DNA from: Imbricaverruca yamaguchii
Lineage: Eukaryota > Arthropoda > Thecostraca > Neoverrucidae
Direction of reading: 5' to 3'
Assembly (NCBI GenBank): GCA_034440575.1
Contig: JAOTOL010001553.1
Coordinates: forward strand, 1,532,501 to 1,596,500
DNA: 64,000 bases
The notes beneath the pieces are model-generated. The model ran no database searches. It saw nothing but the letters and a program-made list of their open reading frames with translations, and was not told the DNA's origin. Below, piece by piece: positions 21,001-26,432 of the stretch. Within the stretch, counting starts at the first letter, position 1; each line of letters opens with the position of its first letter. A program made the position numbers and the translations under genes.

Positions 21001-22353
21001 TCGAATGCTGCTTAGTTGCATTAAAGTCAACACAGAAAGTGAAAACCTTGTTCGCAGCAGGCCGCAGCAGGTTTCTGCCGTGTGTCTACATAAACTTTAC
21101 AATCGTCCGATATCACGGCTGACTTGGGAGTGGGGATGGCCGCGTGGTTGAGGTATTGAGCTCTGCCTATCAAAGGTCCCGGGTTCAATACTCACACCAC
21201 TCAGGGCATTTTCCAATCCCGCAGACCACCAGCGAAACAGTGTGGGCGGCGTCATTAGCTGTGATCGCGCATAAAGTGTGTCATGAAACACCCAATAATC
21301 AACAAACAACGACGGCTGACTGCTGACCTGACCTGACCCGGCCAGGTGCACGTGAGTCCACGCCTGCAGATGGCGGCAGTGTTCGTGATCAACAACCTGG
21401 TGTGGCGGTGCGACGACGGCTACCGAGAGCGCCAGTCGCGGCTGCGCCACATGGGCGTCTACAAGCTGTTGCACTCGCTGCAGCACACCGACCACCCGGC
21501 CCTCTACGACAGGTGGGTGCGCCACCTGTCAGCAGGGCCGGCAAACGAACGGCATTGCTCTGTACGGTGCCATCCGGAGCGTTATCCTGTCCAGGAAGTT
21601 GTTCGTACGTTTGCTAGCCCCGAACGGTTGAATGGTGCTACTAAAACGGCTGCGGCTTGAAGAGAAAGGCCAAAAACGCGAGGGAAATGTAATAAATGAG
21701 CTCTTGATGTAGGGAATAGATGAGCCCTCCACTCGCGGATTGGGTTGGATTTATGTCTCGAAATATTGGATTTGGAGCCGAAAATGTCGAGCCGTGAATT
21801 TCCGAGAGGATCATTGTCCTCCCGGAAGTTCATGACCTGGCATTTTCCTCTCCAAATCAAAGATTGCAAGATATACATTCAACCCTGTCCACGAGTGGTG
21901 GTCGCATTGCCTACCAGATGTGGAGCAGTGCTCTGAGAGAGCTTAAAATACGCCCTGTGGCAAGTTGGACTGGTCTGGTTCCCGGCACCAGTGCGCCAGT
22001 TATCCGGAGGGCATCGGAGTTGATAAACACTACGCTGTGAATCCTAGGCGATGTTGGTCAGGTACCCCGTTTTGATGAGCAGCGACACTTCCAAATGTGA
22101 TGCGATTAGGAACACGTCTGAACATGTTGCACCTGAAAAAGAGTTCGTGTCGTACCAGATCCCATTCGAAAGCTTCAGCAACATCTTCGCAATTTTTTCC
22201 TTGCTGCATCGTATTCAGAAGTTCCGTTGCTCATGTAGACGGGAAAATGATTTGACAACGTGTGTGTTCTAGCCGTGCTCCTTGGAGATCCGTGATCTAG
22301 CCGTGATCTACCTCTGTTGCAGGGTGAAGAGCGTGTTGCAGCAGTTCAACTAG
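1..22353 (+). CDS. ARMC8: ARMC8, armadillo repeat subunit of the CTLH/GID ubiquitin ligase (14 exons, 5' partial)
   Basis: Fourteen exons join in phase: 1-70, 1677-1788, 2545-2647, 3391-3581, 6650-6810, 10566-10819, 12850-12992, 13978-14157, 15424-15543, 16889-16984, 18771-18965, 19699-19845, 21346-21512 and 22323-22353. The coding sum is about 655 codons plus stop; vertebrate ARMC8 is about 670 residues, so only the N-terminus is missing. Family landmarks in order are [114 protein letters not shown] and VLQQFN. Known role of the family: scaffold of tandem armadillo helices in the cytoplasmic and nuclear CTLH (GID) RING E3 ligase, equivalent to yeast Gid5. Every intron starts GT and ends AG. 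Seven exons are flanked by minisatellites copied from their own splice junctions. Confidence 0.96.
71..1676 (+). other. ARMC8 intron
   Basis: AT-rich intron from GTGAGT to ACCAG. It holds a perfect 12-bp inverted repeat at 1550-1574 (CAATATTAATAC, one-base loop) and a TG-rich run at about 1595-1640. No other gene-like signal was seen. Confidence 0.8.
1677..1788 (+). CDS. ARMC8: ARMC8 exon 2 of window
   Basis: Acceptor ACCAG|G, donor AAG|GTAAGC, phase 2 in and phase 0 out. Encodes [20 protein letters not shown] and [17 protein letters not shown], matching the first armadillo helices of ARMC8. Confidence 0.95.
1944..2100 (+). repeat. tRNA-derived SINE, family A
   Basis: Contains TAGGGGTAAGTTG (A-box-like) and GTGGGTTGGAACC (B-box-like), then a body with CGCAACCAATCGGCGTGAGA and a GTCGTAAAACCATTAACCACC tail. 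Related copies lie at 13000-13140, 23632-23760 and 28010-28175. It sits in the ARMC8 intron before exon 3. Confidence 0.75.
2545..2647 (+). CDS. ARMC8: ARMC8 exon 3 of window
   Basis: Acceptor CGCAG|GTG, donor G|GTAGGC, phase 0 in and phase 1 out. Encodes [20 protein letters not shown] followed by [14 protein letters not shown]. This matches the LGSLA.GT segment of the family. Confidence 0.95.
2763..2970 (+). repeat. Probable tRNA-derived SINE, family C
   Basis: Shows a B-box-like GGTCCCGGGTTCGCGTC preceded by an A-box-like segment, and ends near a GCAGAACCAAAG tail. Only one clear copy is in the window, so the family is inferred from pol III box structure. Confidence 0.5.
3391..3581 (+). 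CDS. ARMC8: ARMC8 exon 4 of window
   Basis: Acceptor GTCAG|GT, donor CAG|GTAGGC, phase 1 in and phase 0 out, 63 full codons. Encodes [20 protein letters not shown] through to [14 protein letters not shown]. The last 27 nt and the donor are repeated about 16 times just downstream, so several competing donor-like sites follow the true one. The first splice site gives the in-phase join to exon 5 ([13 protein letters not shown]). Confidence 0.93.
3555..4215 (+). repeat. Minisatellite copied from the ARMC8 exon 4 donor junction
   Basis: About 16 units of 36-48 bp. Each contains the exon end CCATACTGGCCATACTGTG TCAG followed by GTAGGCCACCGC. Early units keep a consensus CAG|GTAGG; later ones drift to CCATGTAGG or CTAGGTAGG. 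The first unit spacing is 40 bp, so use of a later donor would change the frame. Confidence 0.92.
4335..4395 (-). repeat. Dispersed hairpin/SINE-tail copy
   Basis: The reverse complement of GGGCGCTTCGACCAGAATTG and onward matches the copy at 7555-7600 closely (TGGGCG.TGAATGA.CAA...TGGTCGA.GCGCC). Short palindromic core. Confidence 0.6.
4820..6647 (+). repeat. 28-bp minisatellite ending at the ARMC8 exon 5 acceptor
   Basis: About 60 units of GTGTCCGCCGTGCCGGTGTA TTGGCAGA and the variant AGTTGCCACTGTGCC. Each unit carries GGCAG|AGTGTCCGCC, resembling the true acceptor CAG|AGCTCCCGCC where the array stops. Long open frames on both strands across it are by-products of the repeat. Confidence 0.95.
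6650..6810 (+). CDS. ARMC8: ARMC8 exon 5 of window
   Basis: Acceptor GCCGCAG|AGC at the very end of a 1.8-kb array; donor CAC|GTGCGT, phase 0 in and phase 2 out. Encodes [20 protein letters not shown] through [13 protein letters not shown]. This matches the H.GAVQNIA..L region of ARMC8. Confidence 0.93.
6866..7075 (+). repeat. Degenerate 14-bp repeat after ARMC8 exon 5
   Basis: About 14 units of the type CTAGTCTGAAGCC or CTAGTCTGGACCC, grading into GGGTCAGAAGCCCC. Unlike other arrays it does not obviously copy the adjacent donor. Confidence 0.75.
7076..7529 (+). other. ARMC8 intron segment without recognised features
   Basis: Unique-looking sequence between two repeats. No coding or RNA signal seen. 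Confidence 0.6.
7530..7738 (+). repeat. SINE 3' end with long (CCAA)n tail
   Basis: The hairpin segment GGGCGCTGAATGACCAAACT onward to GGTCGATGCGCC and TAAAACTCAACT is followed by about 130 bp of (ACCA)n. It is the same tail as at 20760-20895 and 22368-22430. Confidence 0.8.
8025..8180 (+). repeat. Three-copy ~60-bp repeat with A-runs
   Basis: Three imperfect copies of GGAGTCGGAGAA or GGTGTCGGAGCC, each followed by an A-rich stretch. Origin not recognised. Confidence 0.5.
8181..10309 (+). other. ARMC8 intron, nothing recognised
   Basis: AT-richer unique sequence with short open frames lacking family motifs. A poly-C run occurs near 9580 and a poly-T run near 10275. Confidence 0.6.
10310..10625 (+). 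repeat. ~92-bp repeat copied from the ARMC8 exon 6 acceptor junction
   Basis: Copies carry GACCGACAG|GCTGGGCGGCC and the exon segment GGTGCTGACGTCTCGGGACC. AG positions are near 10380, 10471 and the real 10565, spaced 91 and 94 bp. Exon-derived parts have diverged from the coding copy. Confidence 0.9.
10566..10819 (+). CDS. ARMC8: ARMC8 exon 6 of window
   Basis: Acceptor CGACAG|G, donor AG|GTGAGA, phase 2 in and phase 1 out. Encodes [40 protein letters not shown] and LPCLVRMCG...[18 protein letters not shown]. This is one of the best-conserved ARMC8 stretches. Imperfect copies of its acceptor and first ~60 nt lie upstream. Confidence 0.96.
10820..12214 (+). other. ARMC8 intron, nothing recognised
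   Basis: Unique intronic sequence; short open frames on both strands show no recognisable domain. Confidence 0.6.
12215..12425 (+). repeat. tRNA-derived SINE, family D
   Basis: Begins with CGATAGCTTAGTTAGCTAGA (A-box-like TAGCTTAGTTAG) and continues to CACGTTAAACTTCCGGTC. The 'gatagcttagt' start is typical of tRNA-derived elements. A clean B box is not evident. Confidence 0.5.
12640..12890 (+). repeat. ~90-98-bp repeat copied from the ARMC8 exon 7 acceptor junction
   Basis: Three tandem copies of CTCAG|ACCTSNAGCRRATCTG CTCC, with AG at 12663, 12751 and the real 12849. Spacer is GACCTGACCTGACACGACC. The first two have stops or substitutions in the exon part. Confidence 0.9.
12850..12992 (+). 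CDS. ARMC8: ARMC8 exon 7 of window
   Basis: Acceptor CCTCAG|AC, donor AGG|GTGGGT, phase 1 in and phase 0 out. Encodes [20 protein letters not shown], then [20 protein letters not shown] and ELKKAAFR. Two degenerate copies of the acceptor plus exon start lie upstream. An antisense SINE begins about 10 nt after the donor. Confidence 0.94.
12995..13140 (-). repeat. tRNA-derived SINE, family A, antisense at the exon 7 donor
   Basis: Reverse complement of the family A body (CCAATCGGCGTGAGA...GTCGCAAAACAATAACCAACC). Its tail begins about 10 nt downstream of the ARMC8 exon 7 5' splice site. Confidence 0.75.
13141..13977 (+). other. ARMC8 intron, nothing recognised
   Basis: Unique intronic sequence without repeat arrays or coding signals I recognise. 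Confidence 0.55.
13978..14157 (+). CDS. ARMC8: ARMC8 exon 8 of window
   Basis: Acceptor CCCCAG|GTG, donor CAG|GTGCGC, 60 codons, phase 0 on both sides. Encodes [40 protein letters not shown] and [20 protein letters not shown]. Strong match to the YASLGANDE...LSRSVQQLRT block. Confidence 0.97.
14180..14285 (+). repeat. 10-bp repeat downstream of ARMC8 exon 8
   Basis: About nine tandem units of GTCAGTCAGAC-type sequence starting 25 nt after the donor. Each has GTCAGT, a fair donor consensus. Confidence 0.85.
14366..14582 (+). repeat. tRNA-derived SINE, family E, with (AATC)n tail
   Basis: GAAGCTCAGTGGTGGAGC resembles an A box and GGTACGGGACTCGATTCGCC a B box. The body ends GTGCGTCGTAAAGTCGC, followed by an ATCAATCAATCAAT tail. 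Confidence 0.65.
14583..14869 (+). other. ARMC8 intron segment, nothing recognised
   Basis: Short unique stretch between the SINE and the exon 9 array. Confidence 0.5.
14870..15460 (+). repeat. ~70-90-bp repeat copied from the ARMC8 exon 9 acceptor junction
   Basis: About seven copies of GACGTCATTTGATCACTTGT CGCCAG, then GACCACGTGGTATGGCAGCA GATGATGAATCTG. The second half parallels the true exon start GATCACTCAGTGTGGCAGCA GGTGATGAGTCTG. Some copies have lost the AG. Confidence 0.92.
15424..15543 (+). CDS. ARMC8: ARMC8 exon 9 of window
   Basis: Acceptor TTTTCAG|GAT, donor AAA|GTGGGT, 40 codons, phase 0 on both sides. Encodes [20 protein letters not shown] and [20 protein letters not shown]. 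About seven related copies of its acceptor and first 30 nt precede it. Confidence 0.96.
15544..16074 (+). other. ARMC8 intron, mostly unique
   Basis: No coding signal. From about 15970 it shows diverged relatives of the following 61-bp unit. Confidence 0.55.
16075..16905 (+). repeat. 61-bp minisatellite copied from the ARMC8 exon 10 acceptor junction
   Basis: About 13 units. Each contains CTGTCTGTGTCCAG|GAGCC GCTGGTG, i.e. acceptor plus the first 12 nt of exon 10, and then TGTCAGTCTGGTGCTACAG. The last unit runs directly into the real exon at 16889. Confidence 0.96.
16889..16984 (+). CDS. ARMC8: ARMC8 exon 10 of window
   Basis: Acceptor GTCCAG|GAG, donor ATG|GTGAGC, 32 codons, phase 0. Encodes [20 protein letters not shown] and [12 protein letters not shown]. 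Upstream, about 13 copies of a 61-bp unit carry the acceptor plus the first 12 nt of this exon. Downstream lie degenerate copies of the donor. Confidence 0.96.
16975..17165 (+). repeat. Degenerate repeat copied from the ARMC8 exon 10 donor junction
   Basis: About eight irregular copies of GGACTCATGGTGAGCAGC-type sequence following the real CTCATG|GTGAGC. Many keep GTGAGC. Unit length is variable. Confidence 0.75.
17166..18440 (+). other. ARMC8 intron, nothing recognised
   Basis: AT-richer unique sequence. One 92-codon open frame at 17567-17845 has no motif I recognise. Confidence 0.5.
18446..18776 (+). repeat. 14-16-bp repeat copied from the ARMC8 exon 11 acceptor junction
   Basis: About 15 units of GCCGTCAGAACATG and variants, matching the true junction GCCGCCAG|AACATGG. 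Nearly every unit has a CAG|AAC acceptor look-alike. Confidence 0.88.
18771..18965 (+). CDS. ARMC8: ARMC8 exon 11 of window
   Basis: Acceptor GCCGCCAG|AAC, donor CAG|GTCAGT, 65 codons, phase 0. Encodes [40 protein letters not shown] and [15 protein letters not shown]...SQVMQ. An alternative in-phase donor CAG|GTGATG at 18957 would drop VMQ; the longer form matches the family. Junction-derived arrays flank both sides. Confidence 0.96.
18928..19460 (+). repeat. 67-bp minisatellite copied from the ARMC8 exon 11 donor junction
   Basis: About eight units, some shortened. Each holds the exon end CATGGACGACGGTCACGGCA GTCAGGTGATGCAG, then the donor GTCAGTCGGGGTCAGG and intron TGGGCTGTACACCAGTC. The first copy is the coding one. 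Confidence 0.96.
19699..19845 (+). CDS. ARMC8: ARMC8 exon 12 of window
   Basis: Acceptor TGCCAG|GCG, donor ATG|GTGAGT, 49 codons, phase 0. Encodes [40 protein letters not shown] and VLKKLQNYM. The ILANIADG-type motif is diagnostic of ARMC8. Confidence 0.97.
19846..20759 (+). other. ARMC8 intron, nothing recognised
   Basis: Unique sequence, no coding or RNA signal. Confidence 0.55.
20760..20895 (+). repeat. SINE 3' end with two hairpin copies
   Basis: Two successive copies of GGGCGCTGTATGACCAACGC AGTCGATGCGCCC, then an AAATAACCAACC tail. The same hairpin occurs at 4335, 7557, 22374 and 60660. Confidence 0.75.
21130..21310 (+). repeat. tRNA-derived SINE, family B
   Basis: GGCCGCGTGGTTGAGGTATT (A-box-like) and AGGTCCCGGGTTCAATACTC (B box), with body and tail CATGAAACACCCAATAATC. 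A reverse copy lies at 43590-43768. Confidence 0.8.
21346..21512 (+). CDS. ARMC8: ARMC8 exon 13 of window
   Basis: Acceptor GGCCAG|GTG, donor AG|GTGGGT, phase 0 in and phase 2 out. Encodes [40 protein letters not shown] and [15 protein letters not shown]. Matches the QLAAMFCISNLIW...QERQDKLRDMG end of the family. Confidence 0.96.
22323..22353 (+). CDS. ARMC8: ARMC8 terminal exon with stop codon
   Basis: Acceptor GTTGCAG|G completes the Arg codon, then VKSVLQQFN and TAG at 22351-22353. This aligns with the AKMALQQYLA end of vertebrate ARMC8. The 3'UTR begins here and within 20 nt enters a copy of a dispersed hairpin/SINE-tail sequence. Confidence 0.93.
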
Positions 22354-22367
22354 ATGCCGCCCCCGAG

Positions 22368-22430
22368 CATGGGACGCGCTGCGTGACCGACGCAGTCGAT
22401 GCGCCCCTAAACCCCAGTTAAAGCCACACG
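22368..22430 (+). repeat. Hairpin/SINE-tail copy in the ARMC8 3'UTR
   Basis: GGGACGCGCTGCGTGACCGA CGCAGTCGATGCGCCCCTAA begins about 17 nt after the ARMC8 stop. Only the SINE tail is present. Confidence 0.7.
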
Positions 22431-23631
22431 CGGGGACGAGCGCCGACTGGTCACGTGACCGCTGGCGGCTGCTGGGCGGCTCACCGCGTGACCGCCTGTC
22501 GTTGGGTCACGTGGTCGCCGATCGCCGGTCGCCGGCCGCTGGCGGCGGAGTGGAGTCGTCCCCAGTCGGGCCGAAGCGGCGCGCAGTCTCGCCGCCGGAG
22601 AGCAGCACGAGCCGACCGTCTTCCGCCGGCGCCGTAACGTTTGGCGTTGGCCGTGTGGTGTGCCGCCCAGAGAACTCGCCGTTGGTGTGGCGTCTGCCCG
22701 CCGGAGGCTCTGGGCCAGCAGTGGACTCGTCGGTGTTCAGTGGGGGGGGGGGGGAGAATGATTTGGACGCGCCTGCCAGAGCTGTGCAGCGTCGCCGCGT
22801 CCTTCCGTGTGGTGCTGAGTGCGCTGCTCGACTTTGCCGGCGTGTGTTTGTTTGGTCGACGCGCACGTGCGGTCGCGGCCGGCTGGGGCACGAGTGGCTT
22901 CGGTTGGGGTCGGGTGGCTGGGACACTGCGGGCCGTCGCCTTCCGACGGCAGCACGCCGGCACGCGTGCTCTTCGTCGCGCCAGGTGGTTGTTGAGTGGG
23001 CGTCTCTGCGCGCGCGGCGGCCGGTCGACGCCAACCCGTAGCGCGCTGGCGTGTTGAAGCGACCCGACGCGTACATGGCTGATGTCTTGCCTGAGCGACG
23101 GCAGCCCAAGACGGCGGCAACCGTTTCGCTCGCCTAATGTACGCATTCTAGCGGAGTGTTTCGTTTTGAAGTCTGATTATTCAGTGATATTCTCTGATGT
23201 AGTGGTTCGGTGATTTCGATCGAGCACGTTTCCGGCCTTGACAGCTCTCCGTGCCGCATTGTGTGCGCTTGTAGTGTTTCAGTTTCTTTAGCCGCTAGTA
23301 TTGTTGTTTGTGACTGCGACGCACCGAGCGGTTGGGTCTCCACGTCACCTGCGAAGGGCTGGTGCCGCGGGGCATCGAACGCCGTATCCCTGGTTCGTCA
23401 GACGTCCACTTACGCCAGAGTCGGCACTCAGACCTCAACTCCGGGAGCAACTTGTCGAGTCCAGTCGAGAGTCGGTTGTCAGTCGAGGGTCGAGGTTAAG
23501 CACGACGTTCGCCGACGACGCTCCGGGTGTCCTGGGCCATTCAGTCAGTACTTACAACTCAAGTTACATAGCCTCCCAGCGGTGCCGATGTGTGCTGGCG
23601 GTGGTTACCGGTTTTACGACTCGCCGACCGT
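22431..23631. other. Intergenic GC-rich stretch between convergent genes
   Basis: GC-rich from about 22440 to 23060 with overlapping long open frames on both strands but no domain recognised. A poly-G run lies at 22741-22754. I see no supportable gene. Confidence 0.5.
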
Positions 23632-23760
23632 TAAGTCACGCGGCGTCGCCAATCGCTCACGCAGATTGGTCGTGGCCAAAGAGCAGTGACAGGCGGGACC
23701 CGAACTCGCAACCTTTCGATTGCGAGACAGACGCCTTCCCGCTGGGCCACTCTTCCTCGA
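23632..23760 (-). repeat. tRNA-derived SINE, family A, antisense
   Basis: Reverse complement of the family A body: GTGACAGGCGGGACCCGAAC carries the B box, with CCAATCGCTCACGCAGATTG. Confidence 0.7.
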
Positions 23761-24229
23761 CTCGTCCGGGCTGTGCTTCTTCGTCCGCGTCCGCTGCGGT
23801 TGCTACGCTTTTGCAAGAGCTGGTGCCGAATGCAAGCCTTCCGATCCCTAACGAGGTTATTTTCTGTGAGCGAGCAGCCGGCAATATACAGTCTGCCTTG
23901 TTACGTCCGTGGCGTACAATGTCGAGTATGTATTGAGTCAACTGACGACGGCAACGCTCATACGGTGCGCTGGTGAACGCTCGAAAGAGGAACGTTCACG
24001 TCCGAAGTCGCGTACAAGACCGGCGGTGGGGCGCTGATCGGAGCTTCTATGGACCGGCGCCGGCCGACACGTCACAGTCAAGTCTGTACAAGTGGCAGTG
24101 GCATGACCTGGGTACCGGTGACGCCGTTCTTGGGGCTCTGGTGTCCACCTGGGCAAATGCCCATAATATATGCCACATCTAGCCCGCTATAAACCTAGCC
24201 GAGCGCTATTATCACATCGAACAATGATA

Positions 24230-24980
24230 TGTCTGCACTGCGAGACGCGGAAGAACAATACTAGTATCTATGAACGGGGCGTCCAATACTCCGGAGGCTC
24301 AGTGGAGTCAATAAATGCGGGCACACGTGAAACACATGACCTAAATGCCACACTAAAGCTTTCTTGCGCCGGATCCCGGGATACCGTCGTACCAACGACA
24401 CCAGCTACTTTGTGTTCGCGCGTCATCTCCGAGAACACGATGGACACAGCTTTCCCATCGGCTTACCACAAGTCTACTGGGCCGAGGAGCCTCAGCCAAT
24501 CACATTCACCACCGCCGACGTGCTGCGACGGTTATCGCCACCACATCAGGTGGGTCTGCACGTACACGGGTGCTCAGACTTCACAACAGCTCTCAATGTC
24601 TCGCGAGCTGTCGTTTCCCCGGCGCAGACAGGTGGCGTGACTGGAGGTCTCCGCCATCTTGCCCGACCGACGATGATCGATGGAATAGCGTTGGAAATAC
24701 CCGGAGGTTTTGGACCCGGCTCCGGAGAGGGCAAGTGGGCGAATGGGTCCTTTCACGTTGCGGGCAAGGTTGACCTTGACCGACAGCGTGCGAGGATGGA
24801 CAATGCGACTACTTTTGTTCTCCGGAGCGCACGTCCAGAGGTGACCAGTATGTCCGACCTTGACGGGGGAGGGGGAGGACCGACGGCCAAGCGGAGGTGG
24901 CCGGCACAGACGTCCACCTTTAAACATGTTGAATACACGATCCAGAGGGCTTGTCGGTCGTGGCCTATTGACTAATCAAT
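24230..24980 (+). other. Unrecognised ORF fragments, possibly a decayed gene or element
   Basis: A frame over about 24233-24640 reads YERGVQYSGGSVESINAGTR. A second over 24364-24975 reads TSYFVFARHLREHDGHSFPI, then LSPPHQVGLHVHGCSDF. A donor-like CAG|GTGGGT sits inside the second. GLHVHG recalls the GFHVH motif of Cu/Zn superoxide dismutase, but no other part of that fold is visible. The two protein-like frames overlap, suggesting decay or splicing. No function assigned. Confidence 0.3.
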
Positions 24981-25144
24981 CGGCCTGGCTGACCGCCATG
25001 GGACTCGATCCACGCCTTGCTCTTGCCATTGTTCGCCTCCGACCACAGCCTCTCTCCGACAGTATCTACTGACAACTACTCTACCGTGTGAGCGTCCGCC
25101 TTCCACCATTCGCCGGTCTGTGACGCTCCATGTTCGCCACTCGT

Positions 25145-25335
25145 CCGTCTGAGTGTTCAGACTGCCGGGCGACTGCCGTCTGAGTGTTCAGACTGCCGGG
25201 CGACTGCCGTCTGAGTGTTCAGACTGCCGGGCGACTGCCGTCTGAGTGTTCAGACTGCCGGGCGACTGCCGTCTGAGTGTTCAGACTGCCGGGCGACTGC
25301 CGTCTGATGTTGCTGCCGGGCGACTGCCGCTGAGC
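25145..25335 (+). repeat. 31-bp tandem repeat
   Basis: About six units of CTGCCGTCTGAGTGTTCAGA CTGCCGGGCGA. Confidence 0.9.
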
Positions 25336-26339
25336 GGGTGTTTGCTGTTGACGGCTGCTGGGTGTTTGCTGTTGACGGCTGCTGGGTGTTTGCTGTTGAC
25401 GGCTGTGGAGTGTTTGCTGTTGACGGCTGTGGGGTGTTTGCTGTTGACGGCTGCTGGGTGTTTGCTGTTGACGGCTGCTGGGTGTTTGCTGTTGACGGCT
25501 GCTGGGTGTTTGCTGTTGACGGCTGTGGGGTGTTTGCTGTTGACGGCTGTTGGGTGTTTGCTGTTGACGGCTGCTGGGTGTTTGCTGTTGACGGCTGCTG
25601 GGTGTTTGCTGTTGACGGCTGCTGGGTGTTTGCTGTTGACGGCTGCTGGGTGTTTGCTGTTGACGGCTGCTGGGTGTTTGCTGTTGACGGCTGCTGGGTG
25701 TTTGCTGTTGACGGCTGTGGGGTGTTTGCTGTTGACGGCTGTTGGGTGTTTGCTGTTGACGGCTGCTGGGTGTTTGCTGTTGACGGCTGCTGGGTGTTTG
25801 CTGTTGACGGCTGCTGGGTGTTTGTTGTTGACGGTTGTTGGGTGTTTGCTGTTGACGGCTGCTGGGTGTTTGTTGTTGACGGCTGCTGGGTGTTTGCTGT
25901 TGACGGCTGCTGGGTGTTTGCTGTTGACGGCTGCTGGGTGTTTGCTGTTGACGGCTGTGGGGTGTTTGCTGTTGACGGCTGCTGGGTGTTTGCTGTTGAC
26001 GGCTGCTGGGTGTTTGCTGTTGACGGCTGCTGGGTGTTTGCTGCTGACGGCTGCTGGGTGTTTGCTGTTGACGGCTGCTGGGTGTTTGCTGTTGACGGCT
26101 GCTGGGTGTTTGCTGTTGACGGCTGCTGGGTGTTTGCTGTTGACGGCTGCTGGGTGTTTGCTGTTGACGGCTGCTGGGTGTTTGCTGTTGACGGCTGCTG
26201 GGTGTTTGCTGTTGACGGCTGTGGGGTGTTTGCTGTTGACGGCTGTGGAGTGTTTGCTGTTGACGGCTGTGGGGTGTTTGCTGTTGACGGCTGCTGGGTG
26301 TTTGTTGTTGACGGCTGCTGGGTGTTTGCTGCTGGCGAC
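25336..26339 (+). repeat. 24-bp minisatellite directly after the VWDE-like stop codon
   Basis: About 41 units of TGTTTGCTGTTGACGGCTGC TGGG with few variants. The unit length is a multiple of three and lacks stops in several frames, so 376-432-codon open frames appear on both strands. These are not taken as genes. By position it would be transcribed as the 3'UTR of the minus-strand gene. Confidence 0.93.
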
Positions 26340-26432
26340 TCAGCGTTTCTCCGGCGTGTCGTTCGAGCGGCTGTAGAGGATCTCGTCGCCGATCTCCTCC
26401 AGAGAGTGCAGGTCAGGCGGCCGAGCCGGAAA
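26340..26432 (-). CDS. VWDE-like terminal exon with stop
   Basis: Minus strand: acceptor TACGACAG|TTT, phase 0, 30 codons then TGA at 26342-26340. Encodes [20 protein letters not shown] and [10 protein letters not shown]. It follows the EGF exon in phase. A 1-kb 24-bp array starts directly after the stop. Confidence 0.68.
   Translation of the reverse strand, partial: FPARPPDLHSLEEIGDEILYSRSNDTPEKR

Noticed and set aside
22455..23146. Long overlapping ORFs in GC-rich intergenic DNA
   Set aside because: Several frames on both strands are open because of high GC; none shows a domain.
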